Of a stretch of DNA of 64,000 bases, positions 34,701 through 42,897 are shown piece by piece. The stretch is from Kineosporia sp. R_H_3 (GTDB lineage: Bacteria > Actinomycetota > Actinomycetes > Actinomycetales > Kineosporiaceae). Position 1 is the stretch's first letter. The number at the start of each line of letters is the position of its first letter. The stretch lies in the NCBI RefSeq assembly GCF_002198675.1, contig NZ_MWLL01000162.1:1-64000 (forward strand). The letters are read 5' to 3'. The notes beneath the pieces are model-generated. The model did not search any database. It was not told the DNA's origin and was given only the letters and a program-made list of their open reading frames with translations. Position numbers and translations under genes: made by a program.

Positions 34701-35870
34701 GTGCCGCCGGGGGCGACCGGCGACGCCGCACCCGCGGACGACCCGCGGCGGCGGCTCGACGCCGTCGACGTCGTGTGGGTCGTCTTCGTCCTCGTCATGC
34801 TCGCGCAGATGTGGAACGACCTGCACAACCTCACCTGGCCGTACCACCTCATCTGGGTCTCGCTCGGGCTGCTCTACGGCTTCCGGATGTGGCCGCCGCG
34901 GGTGTTCGCCCCGCTCATCGGACTGCTCGCCGTCCTCACGGCGGCGAACTTCCTCGTCGCCTACGTCCGCGGGTACACCACCCTCGACGAGCTCACCGAG
35001 ATCCCGCTCATGCCGCTGCTCGTCGGCATCGGGGCGATGCACGCCTGGCGGCGCAGCCAGATGCAGCACCGGGTCGAGCAGCTCGCCGCGCTGGAGTCCT
35101 CCCGGCTCGACCGGCAGCGCGAGTTCCTCCGGGACAGCTCGCACGCCATCCGCACGCCCGTCACCATCGCCCGCGGCCACGTCGACCTGCTGCGGATGAC
35201 GACGACCGACGCCGAGGCCCAGGAGGACCTCGACGTCGTCCTCCACCAGCTCGACCGGCTGAGCCACCTCGCGGGGCGGCTGCTGTCGATCGAGCAGCTC
35301 CAGACGACGCGGATGCTCGACCGGGTGCCCATCGAGGTGGGCGGCTTCCTCGAGGCGGTCGGCCGGCGCTGGTCGGTCTCGGCCGCCCGGACCTGGGTCG
35401 TCGACGCCCCGCCGGTCGGCGTGGTCCGGGCCGACGAGCACCGGCTCGAAGAGGCCGTCGACGCGCTCGTGGAGAACGCCCTGCGGTTCACGACCGTGGA
35501 CGGCACGGTCCGGCTGAGCTGCCGCCGGGACGGCGACACCGTCGTCGTCGAGGTGGCCGACGACGGCCCCGGCATCCCCGAGGCCGACCGGGAAGCCGTC
35601 TTCGACCGGTTCTTCCACCGGCACCCGCAGGGCGAGGAGCCGGGCACCGGGCTGGGCCTCGCGCTCGTCGCCGCCGTCGCCGCGGCGCACGGCGGGACGG
35701 CGACCGCCGGGGCCGCTCCGGAGGGTGGCGCGCTGCTGTCTCTGCGCATCCCGCTGGCCGTCGCGACGCCCGCCGGCACCGCACCGTCCGCACCGCAGCA
35801 GACCGTGGCGGAGCCGCCCGTCGCAGGCGCCGGCGTCACGCAGGGCGCGGGGGTACGCGGCGCACCGTGA
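34701..35870 (+). CDS. Membrane sensor histidine kinase
   Basis: 389 aa. Three to four membrane helices at about 25-115, no large extracytoplasmic sensor. A coiled segment is followed by the dimerisation domain with the phospho-His in RDSSHAIRTPVTIARGHV (about 150) and the HATPase domain with ALVENALRFT (N box), DDGPGIP (G1) and GTGLGLAL (G2). The tail after about 350 is Pro/Ala-rich and disordered. GTG start directly abuts the regulator stop. The signal is unknown; with so little outside the membrane it may sense membrane state. Confidence 0.94.
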   Translation: MPPGATGDAAPADDPRRRLDAVDVVWVVFVLVMLAQMWNDLHNLTWPYHLIWVSLGLLYGFRMWPPRVFAPLIGLLAVLTAANFLVAYVRGYTTLDELTEIPLMPLLVGIGAMHAWRRSQMQHRVEQLAALESSRLDRQREFLRDSSHAIRTPVTIARGHVDLLRMTTTDAEAQEDLDVVLHQLDRLSHLAGRLLSIEQLQTTRMLDRVPIEVGGFLEAVGRRWSVSAARTWVVDAPPVGVVRADEHRLEEAVDALVENALRFTTVDGTVRLSCRRDGDTVVVEVADDGPGIPEADREAVFDRFFHRHPQGEEPGTGLGLALVAAVAAAHGGTATAGAAPEGGALLSLRIPLAVATPAGTAPSAPQQTVAEPPVAGAGVTQGAGVRGAP

Positions 35871-36016
35871 CGGCGCGCCGATCCCTTGCCACGGCCCGGT
35901 CGCCGGGTCTCGCGCAACGCCCGTCCGTGGTGCACTCTGAAGAGGTCACGACCGCGCCGAGAGGCGGAACGGCCCCGCTCCGCGGACGAGCCGCACGGCC
36001 GTGACGATCCGGCTGA

Positions 36017-36042
36017 GCCGGCGCTGCGCCCCCAGCGCCGGC
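36017..36042 (+). terminator. Hairpin downstream of the kinase gene
   Basis: 10-bp perfect stem (GCCGGCGCTG / CAGCGCCGGC) and 6-base loop, about 147 bases after the kinase stop. The 320 bases 35871-36190 otherwise hold no gene that I can support. Confidence 0.5.
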
Positions 36043-36079
36043 GGAACCCCGCCGGACCGTGACGGCCTCGACGCCGTCA

Positions 36080-36118
36080 GGCGTCCCGGGCGGACTCGCC
36101 CCCTCCGCCCGGGACGCC
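36080..36118 (+). terminator. Strong hairpin before the MscS gene
   Basis: A 15-bp perfect stem (arm GGCGTCCCGGGCGGA with its complement) and 9-base loop. Preceded at 36061-36078 by a smaller stem (GACGGC/GCCGTC). Such structure fits terminators or a structured leader and argues against translation from the GTG at 36059. Confidence 0.55.
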
Positions 36119-36190
36119 GCCGAGGTCCGCGGCGCGCCGGTTCTCGGTAGCCTCGACGGGTCCGGTCCCGCTCCCGAGAGGTCCTCCCGC

Positions 36191-37234
36191 GTGCTTGCGG
36201 CCGCTACGCCGTCCCCCTCCCCGTCGCCGAGCCCGAGCTTCACCAGCCCCCTCACCGAGGCGGCCCAGCAGTGCGACCAGGGCTCGCTCATCTGCTCCTC
36301 GTTCCAGGACTGGTTCGGCAGCGTGAAGGCCGGCCTGTGGGCGCAGACGCTGCTCGGCACCCCGCTACGGATCCTCACGATCGTCGTCCTCGGGCTCGTC
36401 CTGCGGTACGTCCTGCACCGGCTCATCGGGCGGATCGCCGAGCGGATCGTCACGGGCAGCGCCGGGCTCGGGCGGCTCGACGGGAGGCTGTCGACGGCGT
36501 CCGCGATCCTCTCCGGCGGGCCGACGGCGTCCGCCCGCCGCGAGCAGCGTGCCCGCACCACCGCGTCGGTCCTCAAGAGCCTGACGACGGGCGTCGTCAT
36601 GACCGTCGTCCTGCTCATGGTGCTCCAGACCCTGGGCATCCCGATCGGCCCGATCCTCGCGAGCGCCGGCATCCTCGGGGTGGCCGTGGGCTTCGGCTCG
36701 CAGGCGCTCGTCAAGGACTTCCTCTCCGGGATCTTCATGATCGTCGAGGACCAGTACGGCGTCGGCGACGTCGTCGACCTCGGGGAGGCGTCGGGCGTCG
36801 TCGAGGCCGTGGGGCTGCGGGTGACGCGGCTGCGGGACGTCGACGGTGCCGTCTGGTACGTCCGCAACGGCGAGGTGCTGAGGGTCGGCAACCGGTCGCA
36901 GGGCTGGGCCCGGGCCGTCCTCGACGTCGGCATCGCCTACGGCGAGGACGTCGACCGCGCGTCCGAGGTGCTCCTCGACGTGGCCCACGGGCTCCAGCGG
37001 GACCCGGAGTTCGCCGCGCTCGTGCTGGAGGACCCGGAGGTCACCGGCGTCGAGTCGGTGTCGGCCGAGGGGGTCGTCGTCCGGCTGCTCGTCAAGACCG
37101 CCCCCATGGAGCAGTGGGGCGTCGCCCGCGAGCTCCGGCGGCGGATCAAGCTGCGCTTCGACACCGAGGGCATCCGGGCGGCCTACGGGCCGGGCGCGGT
37201 CGTCGTCCACGAGGCGGCCGAGCCCAAGGAGTGA
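36191..37234 (+). CDS. MscS-family mechanosensitive channel
   Basis: 347 aa from GTG 36191, which has GAGAGG upstream and a TAGCCT hexamer at 36148; an in-frame GTG at 36059 would run translation through strong hairpins. After a Ser-Pro-rich lead (SPSPSPSPS) come two membrane helices (about 55-75, 130-155) and the pore helix ILASAGILGVAVGFGSQALVKDFLSGIFM, the MscS TM3 signature with Gly/Ala pattern. Then the beta domain (VGDVVDLGEASGVVEAVGLRVTRLRD...VRNGEV) and the cytoplasmic alpha/beta domain. It releases ions and osmolytes on hypo-osmotic shock. Position after the two-component operon but with separate control. Confidence 0.92.
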   Translation: MLAAATPSPSPSPSPSFTSPLTEAAQQCDQGSLICSSFQDWFGSVKAGLWAQTLLGTPLRILTIVVLGLVLRYVLHRLIGRIAERIVTGSAGLGRLDGRLSTASAILSGGPTASARREQRARTTASVLKSLTTGVVMTVVLLMVLQTLGIPIGPILASAGILGVAVGFGSQALVKDFLSGIFMIVEDQYGVGDVVDLGEASGVVEAVGLRVTRLRDVDGAVWYVRNGEVLRVGNRSQGWARAVLDVGIAYGEDVDRASEVLLDVAHGLQRDPEFAALVLEDPEVTGVESVSAEGVVVRLLVKTAPMEQWGVARELRRRIKLRFDTEGIRAAYGPGAVVVHEAAEPKE

Positions 37235-37301
37235 GCGCAGGCCAGCACGGGAACGATCACTCCGGGATGCGCCCCGACCACACCCCGTCGACACTCGACG
37301 C

Positions 37302-38927
37302 ATGGCCCTGACGGACGACGACCACCCCGCCGACACCGACGACGAGGCACAGGTCTCGACCGAAGGGCTCTCCCCCGGGCGCGGCCGGATCGCCCTCGTC
37401 ACCGGGGCGACCGGGTACATCGGCGGCCGGCTGGTCCCCGAGCTGCTCGCCGCCGGCTGGCGGGTCCGGGCGCTCGCGCGCCGCCCGGAGGCACTGGCGG
37501 ACCGGCCCTGGTCGGACGACATCGAGGTGGTGCGCGGCGACGCGGGCGACCTCGAAGGGCTCCGCCGGGCGATGGACGGCGTCCACGTCGCCTACTACCT
37601 CGTGCACGCGCTCGGCACCGGCAGCCGCTTCGAGTCCACCGACCGGCGGACGGCGATCGTCTTCGGCCAGGCGGCCCGCGAGGCCGGGATCCGCCGGATC
37701 GTCTACCTCGGCGGCCTCTACCCCGAGGGCGAGGTGCTCTCCCGGCACCTCGACTCGCGCAAGGAGGTCGGCGAGATCCTCCTCGCGAGCGGCGTCCCGA
37801 CGACGGTCCTGCGGGCCGCGGTGATCCTCGGCTCGGGGTCGGCGTCCTTCGAGATGCTCCGCTACCTCACCGAGCGGCTGCCCGTCATGATCACGCCGCG
37901 CTGGGTCTTCAACCGGATCCAGCCGATCGCCATCCGGGACGTGCTGCGCTACCTCGTCGGCAGCGCGACGATGCCCGACGACGTGCACCGCGCGTTCGAC
38001 ATCGGCGGCCCGGACGTCCTCACCTACAAGGACATGATGGTCCGCTACGCGGCCGTCGCGGGGCTGCCGAAGCGGATCATCGTGCCGGTCAACGTGCTGA
38101 CGCCCAACCTGTCGAGCCACTGGGTCGGCGTCGTGACCCCGGTGCCGAACAGCATCGCGCGACCGCTCGTCGAGTCGCTCGTCCACGAGGTCGTCTGCAA
38201 GGAGCACGACATCGAGCAGCACGTCCCCGACCCGGCCGAGGGGCTCGTCGGGTTCGACCGCGCGGTCGGGCTCGCCCTGACCCGGATCGGCGAGGCGGAC
38301 GTCGCGACCCGGTGGGCCTCGGCGTCCACCGTCGGCGCCCCGAGCGACCCGATGCCGAGCGACCCGGACTGGGCCGGCGGCAGCCTCTTCGTCGACGAGC
38401 GCAAGAGCGTCGTCGCAGCCTCGAAGGCCTCGCTGTGGGCGGTCGTCGAGGGCATCGGCGGTGAGAACGGCTGGTACTCCTGGGCTCTCGCGTGGCAGGT
38501 CCGCGGCGTCCTCGACCGGGTGTGGGGCGGCCCGGGCCTGCGTCGCGGCCGGCGCAGCCCGTTCGACCTGCGGGTCGGCGACGCCGTCGACTGGTGGCGC
38601 GTCGAGGACGTCCAGGACACCCGGCTGCTGCGGCTGCGCGCCGAGATGCGGCTGCCCGGCCTGGCCTGGCTCGACCTCGCCGTCGAGGAGGACGACGAGG
38701 GCCGCACGGTCTTCAAGCAGACCGCGTACTTCCACCCGCGGGGGCTGCTCGGCCAGCTCTACTGGTGGTCGGTGACCCCGTTCCACGGCGTCGTCTTCGG
38801 CGGGATGCAGCGCAACATCGCGCGGGCCGCCGAGGAGTTCGAGCGGACCGGCTCGCCGCCGCGGTGGCAGCCGTCCAACCCGGTGCGCAAGGTCGCCGAC
38901 GCGATCTCGGGGCCGGACGGGCGCTGA
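37302..38927 (+). CDS. NAD(P)-binding atypical SDR fused to DUF2867
   Basis: 541 aa. Residues about 28-260 are an atypical SDR with the dinucleotide motif VTGATGYIGGRLV, then RVRALARRPE, DVHVAYYLVHALGTG-like elements and DIGGPDVLTYKDMM. Residues about 370-525 form DUF2867 (GGENGWYSWALAWQVRGVLDR; FDLRVGDAVDWWRVED; FHGVVFGGMQRNI). This fusion is widespread in actinobacteria, with no proven reaction. The ATG has no ribosome site; CGTCGA-CAC-TCGACG (37286-37300) lies immediately before it and may be a regulatory site or hairpin. Confidence 0.9.
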   Translation: MALTDDDHPADTDDEAQVSTEGLSPGRGRIALVTGATGYIGGRLVPELLAAGWRVRALARRPEALADRPWSDDIEVVRGDAGDLEGLRRAMDGVHVAYYLVHALGTGSRFESTDRRTAIVFGQAAREAGIRRIVYLGGLYPEGEVLSRHLDSRKEVGEILLASGVPTTVLRAAVILGSGSASFEMLRYLTERLPVMITPRWVFNRIQPIAIRDVLRYLVGSATMPDDVHRAFDIGGPDVLTYKDMMVRYAAVAGLPKRIIVPVNVLTPNLSSHWVGVVTPVPNSIARPLVESLVHEVVCKEHDIEQHVPDPAEGLVGFDRAVGLALTRIGEADVATRWASASTVGAPSDPMPSDPDWAGGSLFVDERKSVVAASKASLWAVVEGIGGENGWYSWALAWQVRGVLDRVWGGPGLRRGRRSPFDLRVGDAVDWWRVEDVQDTRLLRLRAEMRLPGLAWLDLAVEEDDEGRTVFKQTAYFHPRGLLGQLYWWSVTPFHGVVFGGMQRNIARAAEEFERTGSPPRWQPSNPVRKVADAISGPDGR

Positions 38928-38976
38928 CCGGGCGGCCCGCCGTCCCCCGGGGTCCCGGGGCCCGGGCGGCGGCTGA

Positions 38977-38982
38977 GAGACT
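38977..38982 (+). promoter_or_regulatory. Putative leaderless -10 hexamer of glbO
   Basis: GAGACT ends six bases before the hemoglobin GTG; no ribosome site is present. One of a recurrent set of such hexamers in the window. Confidence 0.25.
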
Positions 38983-38988
38983 GGGCCC

Positions 38989-39438
38989 GTGGAGCAGCAG
39001 AGCACGGGCACGCCCGAACCCGCCGGCGAGCAGGTCGTCCCCGGCACGGGCCGCGAGGGGCGCGCCGAGACGTTCTACGAGGCCGTCGGCGGCCACGACA
39101 CCTTCGTGCGCCTCGTCGCGAAGTTCTACGAGGGCGTCGCCGCCGACCCGGTGCTGCGGGCGATGTACCCCGAGGAGGACCTCGGCCCGGCCGAGGACCG
39201 GCTGCGCGGGTTCCTCGAGCAGTACTGGGGCGGGCCGGGCACGTACAGCGAGGAGCGCGGGCACCCGCGGCTGCGGATGCGGCACGCGCCGTACGTGGTC
39301 GACACCGACGCCCGCGACCGCTGGCTCCTCCACATGCGCGCCGCCGTCACCGACCTGCGGCTCGCGCCGATGTACGAATCGGTCCTCTGGGACTACCTCG
39401 AGCGCGCCGCCTGGAGCATGGTCAACGCCCCCGGCTGA
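38989..39438 (+). CDS. glbO: Group II truncated hemoglobin (TrHbO)
   Basis: 149 aa. 2-on-2 globin with FYEAVGGHDTFVRLVAKFYEGVA, DPVLRAMYPEEDLGPAEDRLRGFLEQYWGG, and the proximal His in RLRMRHAPYVV (about 100). The Trp in RDRWLLHM (G8) is characteristic of group II. It binds oxygen or NO in the cytoplasm. GTG start with about 20 extra N-terminal residues compared with short homologues. It corresponds in order to Rv2470 of M. tuberculosis. Confidence 0.95.
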   Translation: MEQQSTGTPEPAGEQVVPGTGREGRAETFYEAVGGHDTFVRLVAKFYEGVAADPVLRAMYPEEDLGPAEDRLRGFLEQYWGGPGTYSEERGHPRLRMRHAPYVVDTDARDRWLLHMRAAVTDLRLAPMYESVLWDYLERAAWSMVNAPG

Positions 39439-39459
39439 CCGCCGTCCGCCCCGGTCCCG

Positions 39460-39484
39460 GCCGTCCCCGCCGTCCCCGCCGTCC
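39460..39484. repeat. 9-bp tandem repeat between convergent genes
   Basis: 2.8 copies of GCCGTCCCC between the hemoglobin stop and the channel stop. No hairpin typical of a terminator. Confidence 0.4.
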
Positions 39485-39488
39485 GGCC

Positions 39489-41399
39489 TCAGGCCTCCGC
39501 GAGGACGACGACCTTGTCGTCCGCGGTGAACGTGAGCCGGGTGCCCTTGGCGGGGTTGACGATCGCCGCGAGCCCGTCCTCCTGGCCGTTGCGGCCGACG
39601 CTGCGGTAGCCGATGGCGATCTCGCCGCGGCGCAGGGCCGCCTCGCACACGGTGCCGAAGGTGACCTCCCCCGGCGTCACGTAGTCCGTCACGGGGCGGA
39701 CGTAGAGCTCGTGGCCCTGCTTGCTCATGAGCTCGTCGAGGACCGCCGCGAGGTGCGGGTTCTCGGCGATCTGGGACATGACGAGCGACACGAGCCGGTT
39801 GCTCACGATGAAGTCGTCACGCTCGCCGGTGCTCGCGAGGTCGCGGTTGCGGGCGTCGAGGATCTCGCTGATGACCGGAACCGGGGCGTCCCGGGTGATG
39901 TCGCGCAGGTGGAGCAGCGCGACGATCGTCCGGGCGTCGGCCATGTCCTGCGAGCGGCCGTCGGTCTCGGACAGCACGATGACGTGGTCGAAACCGCCGA
40001 CGTCGAGGCCGTCGAGGACGCTGCGGTCGGTGACGTCCCCGGGGCGCAGGTCGAGCGTCGCGTGCACGAGCTGGGGCGCGAGGCCGGCGAGGGCGACGTC
40101 CGGGCGACCCTCGCCGACGACGACGATGGCGCTGCCGGGCGCCATGAACCCGTCGAGCTCGCGGAGGATGAGGTCCAGGCGGGGGCTGGCGCCGAGCACG
40201 AGGGTGCGCTCGGCCTCGGGCGCACGCGGCGGCCCGACGACGGCGATCGCGGTCTCGTCGACGTGCGGCGTGCCGTCGAGGACGACCGTGTCGTCGTCCT
40301 CGCTGATGGCGACGACCTGGTCGCCGGCGGCGAAGGGACGGTCCAGGTCCGGCGGGAGCAGCAGGGTGCCGTCCGCGGTGACGACGCCGAGCAGCGTCGA
40401 CGAGCCGTAGCGGTGGACGGCGTCCCGGAACGGCACCCCGGCCAGGCGCGGCTCGGGCGTCACGTAGATCTCCGAGCCGGCGAAGTCGAGGAGCTCGCCG
40501 TAGACGTCGGACAGCCCCGACTGCCGACCGGTCTGGACGAGCAGCCGGCTCACGAGCGGACCGGTGAGGACGAGCGCGGCGGCGTCCCCGACGACCATCC
40601 GCGCGACCGGCGCGGTCCGCTCGTCGACGATCTCGGTGACGAGGTGCAGGGCGTGGTCGGCCGTCACCTTGCGCAGCGCGAGGAGCGTCTTGAGGACGAC
40701 GGCGTCGGCCTCGCTCGGCGTCGTCGCCGTGCCGTCGGGGTGCCGCTCCGGGGCGAGGACGACGACGGCCTTGCAGCGGTCGAGCGCGACGAGCGCGAGG
40801 TCGTCGACGGACTGCGCCTCGCCGCGGCGGGTGACGACGCGCAGCGAGGTGCCCTCCGCGGTCGCGGCGAGGAAGGCCGCGATCTCGGAGTCCATCTCGA
40901 CCTTGTCCCGGTCGGCGAGGACGACGACGCACGCGCCCCGCACGTTGCGGTTCGCCTCGGCGAGCTCGGAGAGCAGCGGGAAGATCTTCGTGCTCCAGCC
41001 GAGGATCACGGTGTGACCGTGCTCGACGACCCGGCTGCGGCCGCGGCGCAGGTCCTCGAGGCGTTCGCCGAAGCCCTGGTTGAGGACGCCGATGAGGGCC
41101 GACACGACGAAGATGCCGCCGATGGTCACGGCGAGCATGAGGAGCAGGTAGACCCACTCCGTGACGCCGTCGCCGCCGATCATGCCGGGGTCGAGCGCGT
41201 GCATGAGCGTCAGCCACATGACCTGGAGGGCGTTGTCGTCCGCGCCCGCGTCGTCCTGGGGGCGGGCGAGCACGAACGTGGCGGCGGCTCCGACGACGAC
41301 GAGCGCGGCCGTGACGACGGCCAGCAGCAGCACCTGGGCGGCGACGCCCCGGGCCATGACGTTGTCGAACTTGTACCTCAGGCGGTCCTTCCACGACAT
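39489..41399 (-). CDS. CASTOR/POLLUX-type ion channel with TrkA-N/RCK modules
   Basis: 636 aa from ATG 41399 (an in-frame TTG lies at 41408). N-terminal membrane region: helix about 20-46, a pore-like region around WLTLMHALDPGMIGGDG, and helix about 85-110 (LLLMLAVTIGGIFVVSALIGV). A large cytoplasmic part has Rossmann-like RCK elements (HGHTVILGWSTKIFPLLSELAEAN; TLVLGASPRLDLILRELDGF) and the family segment LSDVYGELLDFAGSEIY. Plant relatives are nuclear cation channels; bacterial ones are presumed potassium channels gated by ligands on the RCK ring. Divergent promoter region upstream with an inverted repeat. Confidence 0.9.
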   Translation of the reverse strand: MSWKDRLRYKFDNVMARGVAAQVLLLAVVTAALVVVGAAATFVLARPQDDAGADDNALQVMWLTLMHALDPGMIGGDGVTEWVYLLLMLAVTIGGIFVVSALIGVLNQGFGERLEDLRRGRSRVVEHGHTVILGWSTKIFPLLSELAEANRNVRGACVVVLADRDKVEMDSEIAAFLAATAEGTSLRVVTRRGEAQSVDDLALVALDRCKAVVVLAPERHPDGTATTPSEADAVVLKTLLALRKVTADHALHLVTEIVDERTAPVARMVVGDAAALVLTGPLVSRLLVQTGRQSGLSDVYGELLDFAGSEIYVTPEPRLAGVPFRDAVHRYGSSTLLGVVTADGTLLLPPDLDRPFAAGDQVVAISEDDDTVVLDGTPHVDETAIAVVGPPRAPEAERTLVLGASPRLDLILRELDGFMAPGSAIVVVGEGRPDVALAGLAPQLVHATLDLRPGDVTDRSVLDGLDVGGFDHVIVLSETDGRSQDMADARTIVALLHLRDITRDAPVPVISEILDARNRDLASTGERDDFIVSNRLVSLVMSQIAENPHLAAVLDELMSKQGHELYVRPVTDYVTPGEVTFGTVCEAALRRGEIAIGYRSVGRNGQEDGLAAIVNPAKGTRLTFTADDKVVVLAEA

Positions 41400-41407
41400 G
41401 ATCCGCA

Positions 41408-41452
41408 ATTCTAACTATCCGTAGTCACTACACAACCAGCCGTTATGACTAC
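41408..41452 (-). promoter_or_regulatory. Promoter and inverted repeat upstream of the channel gene
   Basis: On the minus strand TAGAAT (complement of 41408-41413) is a good -10 box eight bases before the ATG, with a TTGTGT-like -35 sixteen bases further up. GTAGTCA-N18-TGACTAC (41421-41452) brackets this region, a candidate operator. The stretch is distinctly AT-richer. Confidence 0.5.
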
Positions 41453-41515
41453 TGTGCGTGCCGCCGGAGCGGATTCACCGGATCGGCCCAGTGGTCGCGG
41501 GCGTGCCCGTCCGGG

Positions 41516-42178
41516 TCAGAGCAGCGCCGGACGCCGCGCGAGCACGTGACCGCGGGACGTCGTGAGCCGCCACCACGGGCCGCTCGAGTACAGCGCGGCC
41601 GGCTCGCCCTCGGTGACGAACCCGAGGGCGTCGGCGGCGTAGGCGACACCGGCCGGCACGTCCGGGCCACCGCCGGCGCCGAAGAGCGGCCGGCCCCAGA
41701 CCCCGGCCCGCAGCCGGGCGACGGCGGCGGCGCCGGCGACGTCCGGCATCCCGAGCGCGACCTCGGCGATCCCGCCGGCGGCCACCTGCCGCAGGGTCGC
41801 GGACTCGACGAGGCCGACCGCCGTCCAGCCCGTGCGCGGCGGGGTGACGCCGGCCCAGGGGGCGGCGACGGGCGCCGGCGGGACGGCGAGCGGGACCGGG
41901 CCCTCGGGCGCGGCGCCGTCGGCCGGGCGCGCGAAGCGGTCGGTGAGCGCCGCGAGCGGCACGGTGACGTCGAGGTCGGTCGGGGCCGCGAGCGCGAGCG
42001 TCCGCAGGCCGAGGACCGTCGGGCCGCCGCCGCCGTGGATCGGCGAGACGTAGACGGCCAGCACGTCCCCGTGCCCGACGAGCCGGGCCGCGCCGTCCGG
42101 GTCGACCCGCTTGGCCCGGGCGACGAACGTCGCGAGGTCGCCGAGCACCTCGGCGTCCGCCAGCAGCAGGGCGGTCAC
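41516..42178 (-). CDS. Conserved hypothetical protein, Rv2474c-like position
   Basis: 220 aa, soluble, Ala/Val/Pro-rich. Visible elements: LLLADAEVLGDLATFVARAKRVDPDGAARL, VLGLRTLALAAPTDLDVTVPLAAL, and a C-terminal SSGPWWRLTTSRGHVLARRPALL. I recognise no enzyme motif. GTG start overlaps the thioesterase stop (GTGA), so the two are coupled. The pair and its position match Rv2475c-Rv2474c of M. tuberculosis from memory, where the protein is also of unknown function. Confidence 0.85.
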   Translation of the reverse strand: MTALLLADAEVLGDLATFVARAKRVDPDGAARLVGHGDVLAVYVSPIHGGGGPTVLGLRTLALAAPTDLDVTVPLAALTDRFARPADGAAPEGPVPLAVPPAPVAAPWAGVTPPRTGWTAVGLVESATLRQVAAGGIAEVALGMPDVAGAAAVARLRAGVWGRPLFGAGGGPDVPAGVAYAADALGFVTEGEPAALYSSGPWWRLTTSRGHVLARRPALL

Positions 42179-42639
42179 CGGCTGCGCGCCTTGCGCGAGC
42201 GCCACACGAACGGCTCGTCGACCCAGGCCTCGAGCGTCGTCCGCTCCTCGGGGGTCATCCGCCGCGGCCGGTGGTTCTCCAGGTCGTAGAGGACGAGCGT
42301 CGACTCGGCCCGGGCGTAGATCACGGGCTTGCCGCCCTCCTCGGTGGGGTCGTCGCGGACCTCGTACTGGAGGTCGAAGCTGGCCCCTGCGAAGGCGGTG
42401 ACCCACAGGTCGATGGCGACCGGCGCGGTCCGGTAGACGAGCGGCTCGACGTACTCGATCTCCGACCGGGCGACGAGCAGGCCCGTACTGACGACGGAGC
42501 CCCCCTCGTCGCTGCCGGCGGCGGCGAACGCGACGACGCGCGCGTCCTCGACGAGGCGCAGGAACTGGACGTTGTTCACGTGGCCGTATGCGTCCATGTC
42601 GGACCAGCGCAGCGGCGTGAGCACCCGGTGGCGAGGCAC
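42175..42639 (-). CDS. Hotdog-fold (4HBT) acyl-CoA thioesterase
   Basis: 154 aa. The 4HBT signature RWSDMDAYGHVNNVQFLRLVEDAR at about 10-33 contains the catalytic Asp. It continues with SEIEYVEPLVYRTAPVAIDLWV and VIYARAESTLVLYD. Hydrolyses acyl-CoA thioesters; chain length unknown. I chose GTG 42639 because it begins close to the domain and a CATCAT hexamer lies six bases upstream; GTG 42657, preceded by a run of six G, is a real alternative. Coupled to the downstream hypothetical gene. Confidence 0.9.
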   Translation of the reverse strand: MPRHRVLTPLRWSDMDAYGHVNNVQFLRLVEDARVVAFAAAGSDEGGSVVSTGLLVARSEIEYVEPLVYRTAPVAIDLWVTAFAGASFDLQYEVRDDPTEEGGKPVIYARAESTLVLYDLENHRPRRMTPEERTTLEAWVDEPFVWRSRKARSR

Positions 42640-42833
42640 GGCCCCATGATGGACCACCGCGCACCCCCCGGCCGAGCACCGCCCCGGGCTTCGTGACGTG
42701 GGTCACGCGGGATCGGGTCGCCCGTCCGGCTCAAGCCCGCGGCGGCGGCGTCCGACCAGCAGATCACCGTTCCGAAGGGACCGACGGCAGGCGGAGCACC
42801 GCCGGTCCGCGCGGACGGGGCGCTCCGCGGCAC

Positions 42834-42882
42834 GAGACCGGGCGCCGGCGCACCGCACGCGGTGTGCGCCGGCGCCCGTCTC
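42834..42882 (-). terminator. Strong hairpin terminator after the quinone oxidoreductase gene
   Basis: 13-bp perfect core stem (GGCGCCGGCGCAC and complement), extended by GAGA/TCTC with one bulge, 10-base loop. It ends 15 bases from the stop at 42898. The 258 bases from 42640 to 42897 hold nothing else that I can name. Confidence 0.75.
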
Positions 42883-42897
42883 TCGTCGGGCCGGGGG

